NCBI GenBank assembly: GCA_946482625.1
Contig: CAMLSH010000283.1
Location: forward strand, 1-5,516
Direction of reading: 5' to 3'
Source: an uncultured Opitutaceae bacterium
GTDB lineage: Bacteria > Verrucomicrobiota > Verrucomicrobiae > Opitutales > Opitutaceae
Length of the DNA: 5,516 bases
Under the pieces are notes generated by a model that saw only the letters and a list, made by a program, of their open reading frames with translations, was not told the origin of the DNA and made no database searches. The first letter of the stretch is position 1, and the number at the start of each line of letters is the position of its first letter. A program made the position numbers and the translations under genes. Positions 5,374 through 5,516 of the stretch are shown in pieces.

Positions 5374-5516
5374 TCACCGACGGTTGCGCGGGTGAAACTT
5401 CGTGTGCTGATCGGCCAGCCTTTTGTCGTCCACGGCCGTGTAGATCTGGGTCGTCGCGAGATTCGCGTGACCGAGCATGTCTTGAATCGCCCGCAGATCC
5501 GCACCGCCGCTGAGCA
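5374..5516 (-). CDS. XerC/XerD-type tyrosine recombinase, C-terminal 46 codons only
   Basis: Read leftward from the window edge, the frame with codons ending at 5377 and stop TGA at 5376-5374 gives a clear tyrosine recombinase tail. It begins [19 protein letters not shown] and continues [14 protein letters not shown], ending FHPRNRR. LGH carries the conserved catalytic His (residue 16 of the fragment). TTQIY carries the Tyr nucleophile (residue 25) that attacks DNA. E. coli XerC and XerD share the patterns GDLR/ADLR, LLGH, STTQIYTH and HPRA. Ours has Ala where YTH has His. XerC/D resolve chromosome dimers at dif with FtsK; integrases of mobile elements share the fold. About 250 N-terminal residues lie beyond the window, so XerC and XerD cannot be told apart. 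The HPR ending favours a Xer-type housekeeping protein over a phage integrase. It converges on the lipoprotein gene with a 45-base gap. Confidence 0.9.
   Translation of the reverse strand, partial: LSGGADLRAIQDMLGHANLATTQIYTAVDDKRLADQHTKFHPRNRR

Noticed and set aside
5313..5513. Plus-strand 62-codon and minus-strand 63-codon frames at the right end
   Set aside because: Both overlap the tyrosine recombinase tail in other frames and have no motifs. The minus-strand frame that matches Xer proteins is a different one.

Overview
The window comes from a GC-rich bacterial chromosome, most likely Verrucomicrobiota near Opitutaceae. This is an inference from three things. The PurF-like protein is the long (about 636 aa) form that I know mainly from Bacteroidetes and Verrucomicrobia-type genomes. 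No gene here has a Shine-Dalgarno sequence, and the intergenic gaps hold palindromes. No plasmid, phage, insertion sequence, CRISPR, tRNA or rRNA signal was found, and this looks like an ordinary housekeeping region.

Layout: (1) positions 1-92 are a lead-in with no recognisable gene; (2) 93-1478 (+) encodes a MATE-family multidrug/Na+ antiporter-type membrane protein; (3) 1480-1558 is an almost perfect long palindrome filling the gap between two convergent genes; (4) 2667-1561 (-) encodes a divergent PurM (AIR synthase); (5) 2668-2760 is a structured intercistronic gap; (6) 4671-2761 (-) encodes a long-form PurF (amidophosphoribosyltransferase); (7) 4672-4935 is the divergent control region; (8) 4936-5328 (+) encodes a small lipoprotein; (9) 5331-5361 is a hairpin between convergent genes; (10) 5516-5374 (-) is the last 46 codons of a XerC/XerD-type tyrosine recombinase cut by the window edge. 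This last gene has no start codon in the window and is easily missed.

The core is a purF-purM pair read leftward from one control region. PurF makes phosphoribosylamine from PRPP and glutamine, the first step of purine synthesis. PurM closes the imidazole ring to give AIR at the fifth step. Both proteins depart from the textbook sequences at otherwise conserved positions. PurF differs in the oxyanion-hole motif, the PRTase loop and the C-terminal Fe-S cysteines. PurM differs in its Gly-rich nucleotide and substrate motifs. The co-occurrence of two divergent enzymes in one operon is the most interesting observation. They may be a lineage-specific purine pair or a paralogous pair with a different job. 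The MATE, lipoprotein and recombinase genes have no evident functional tie to them.
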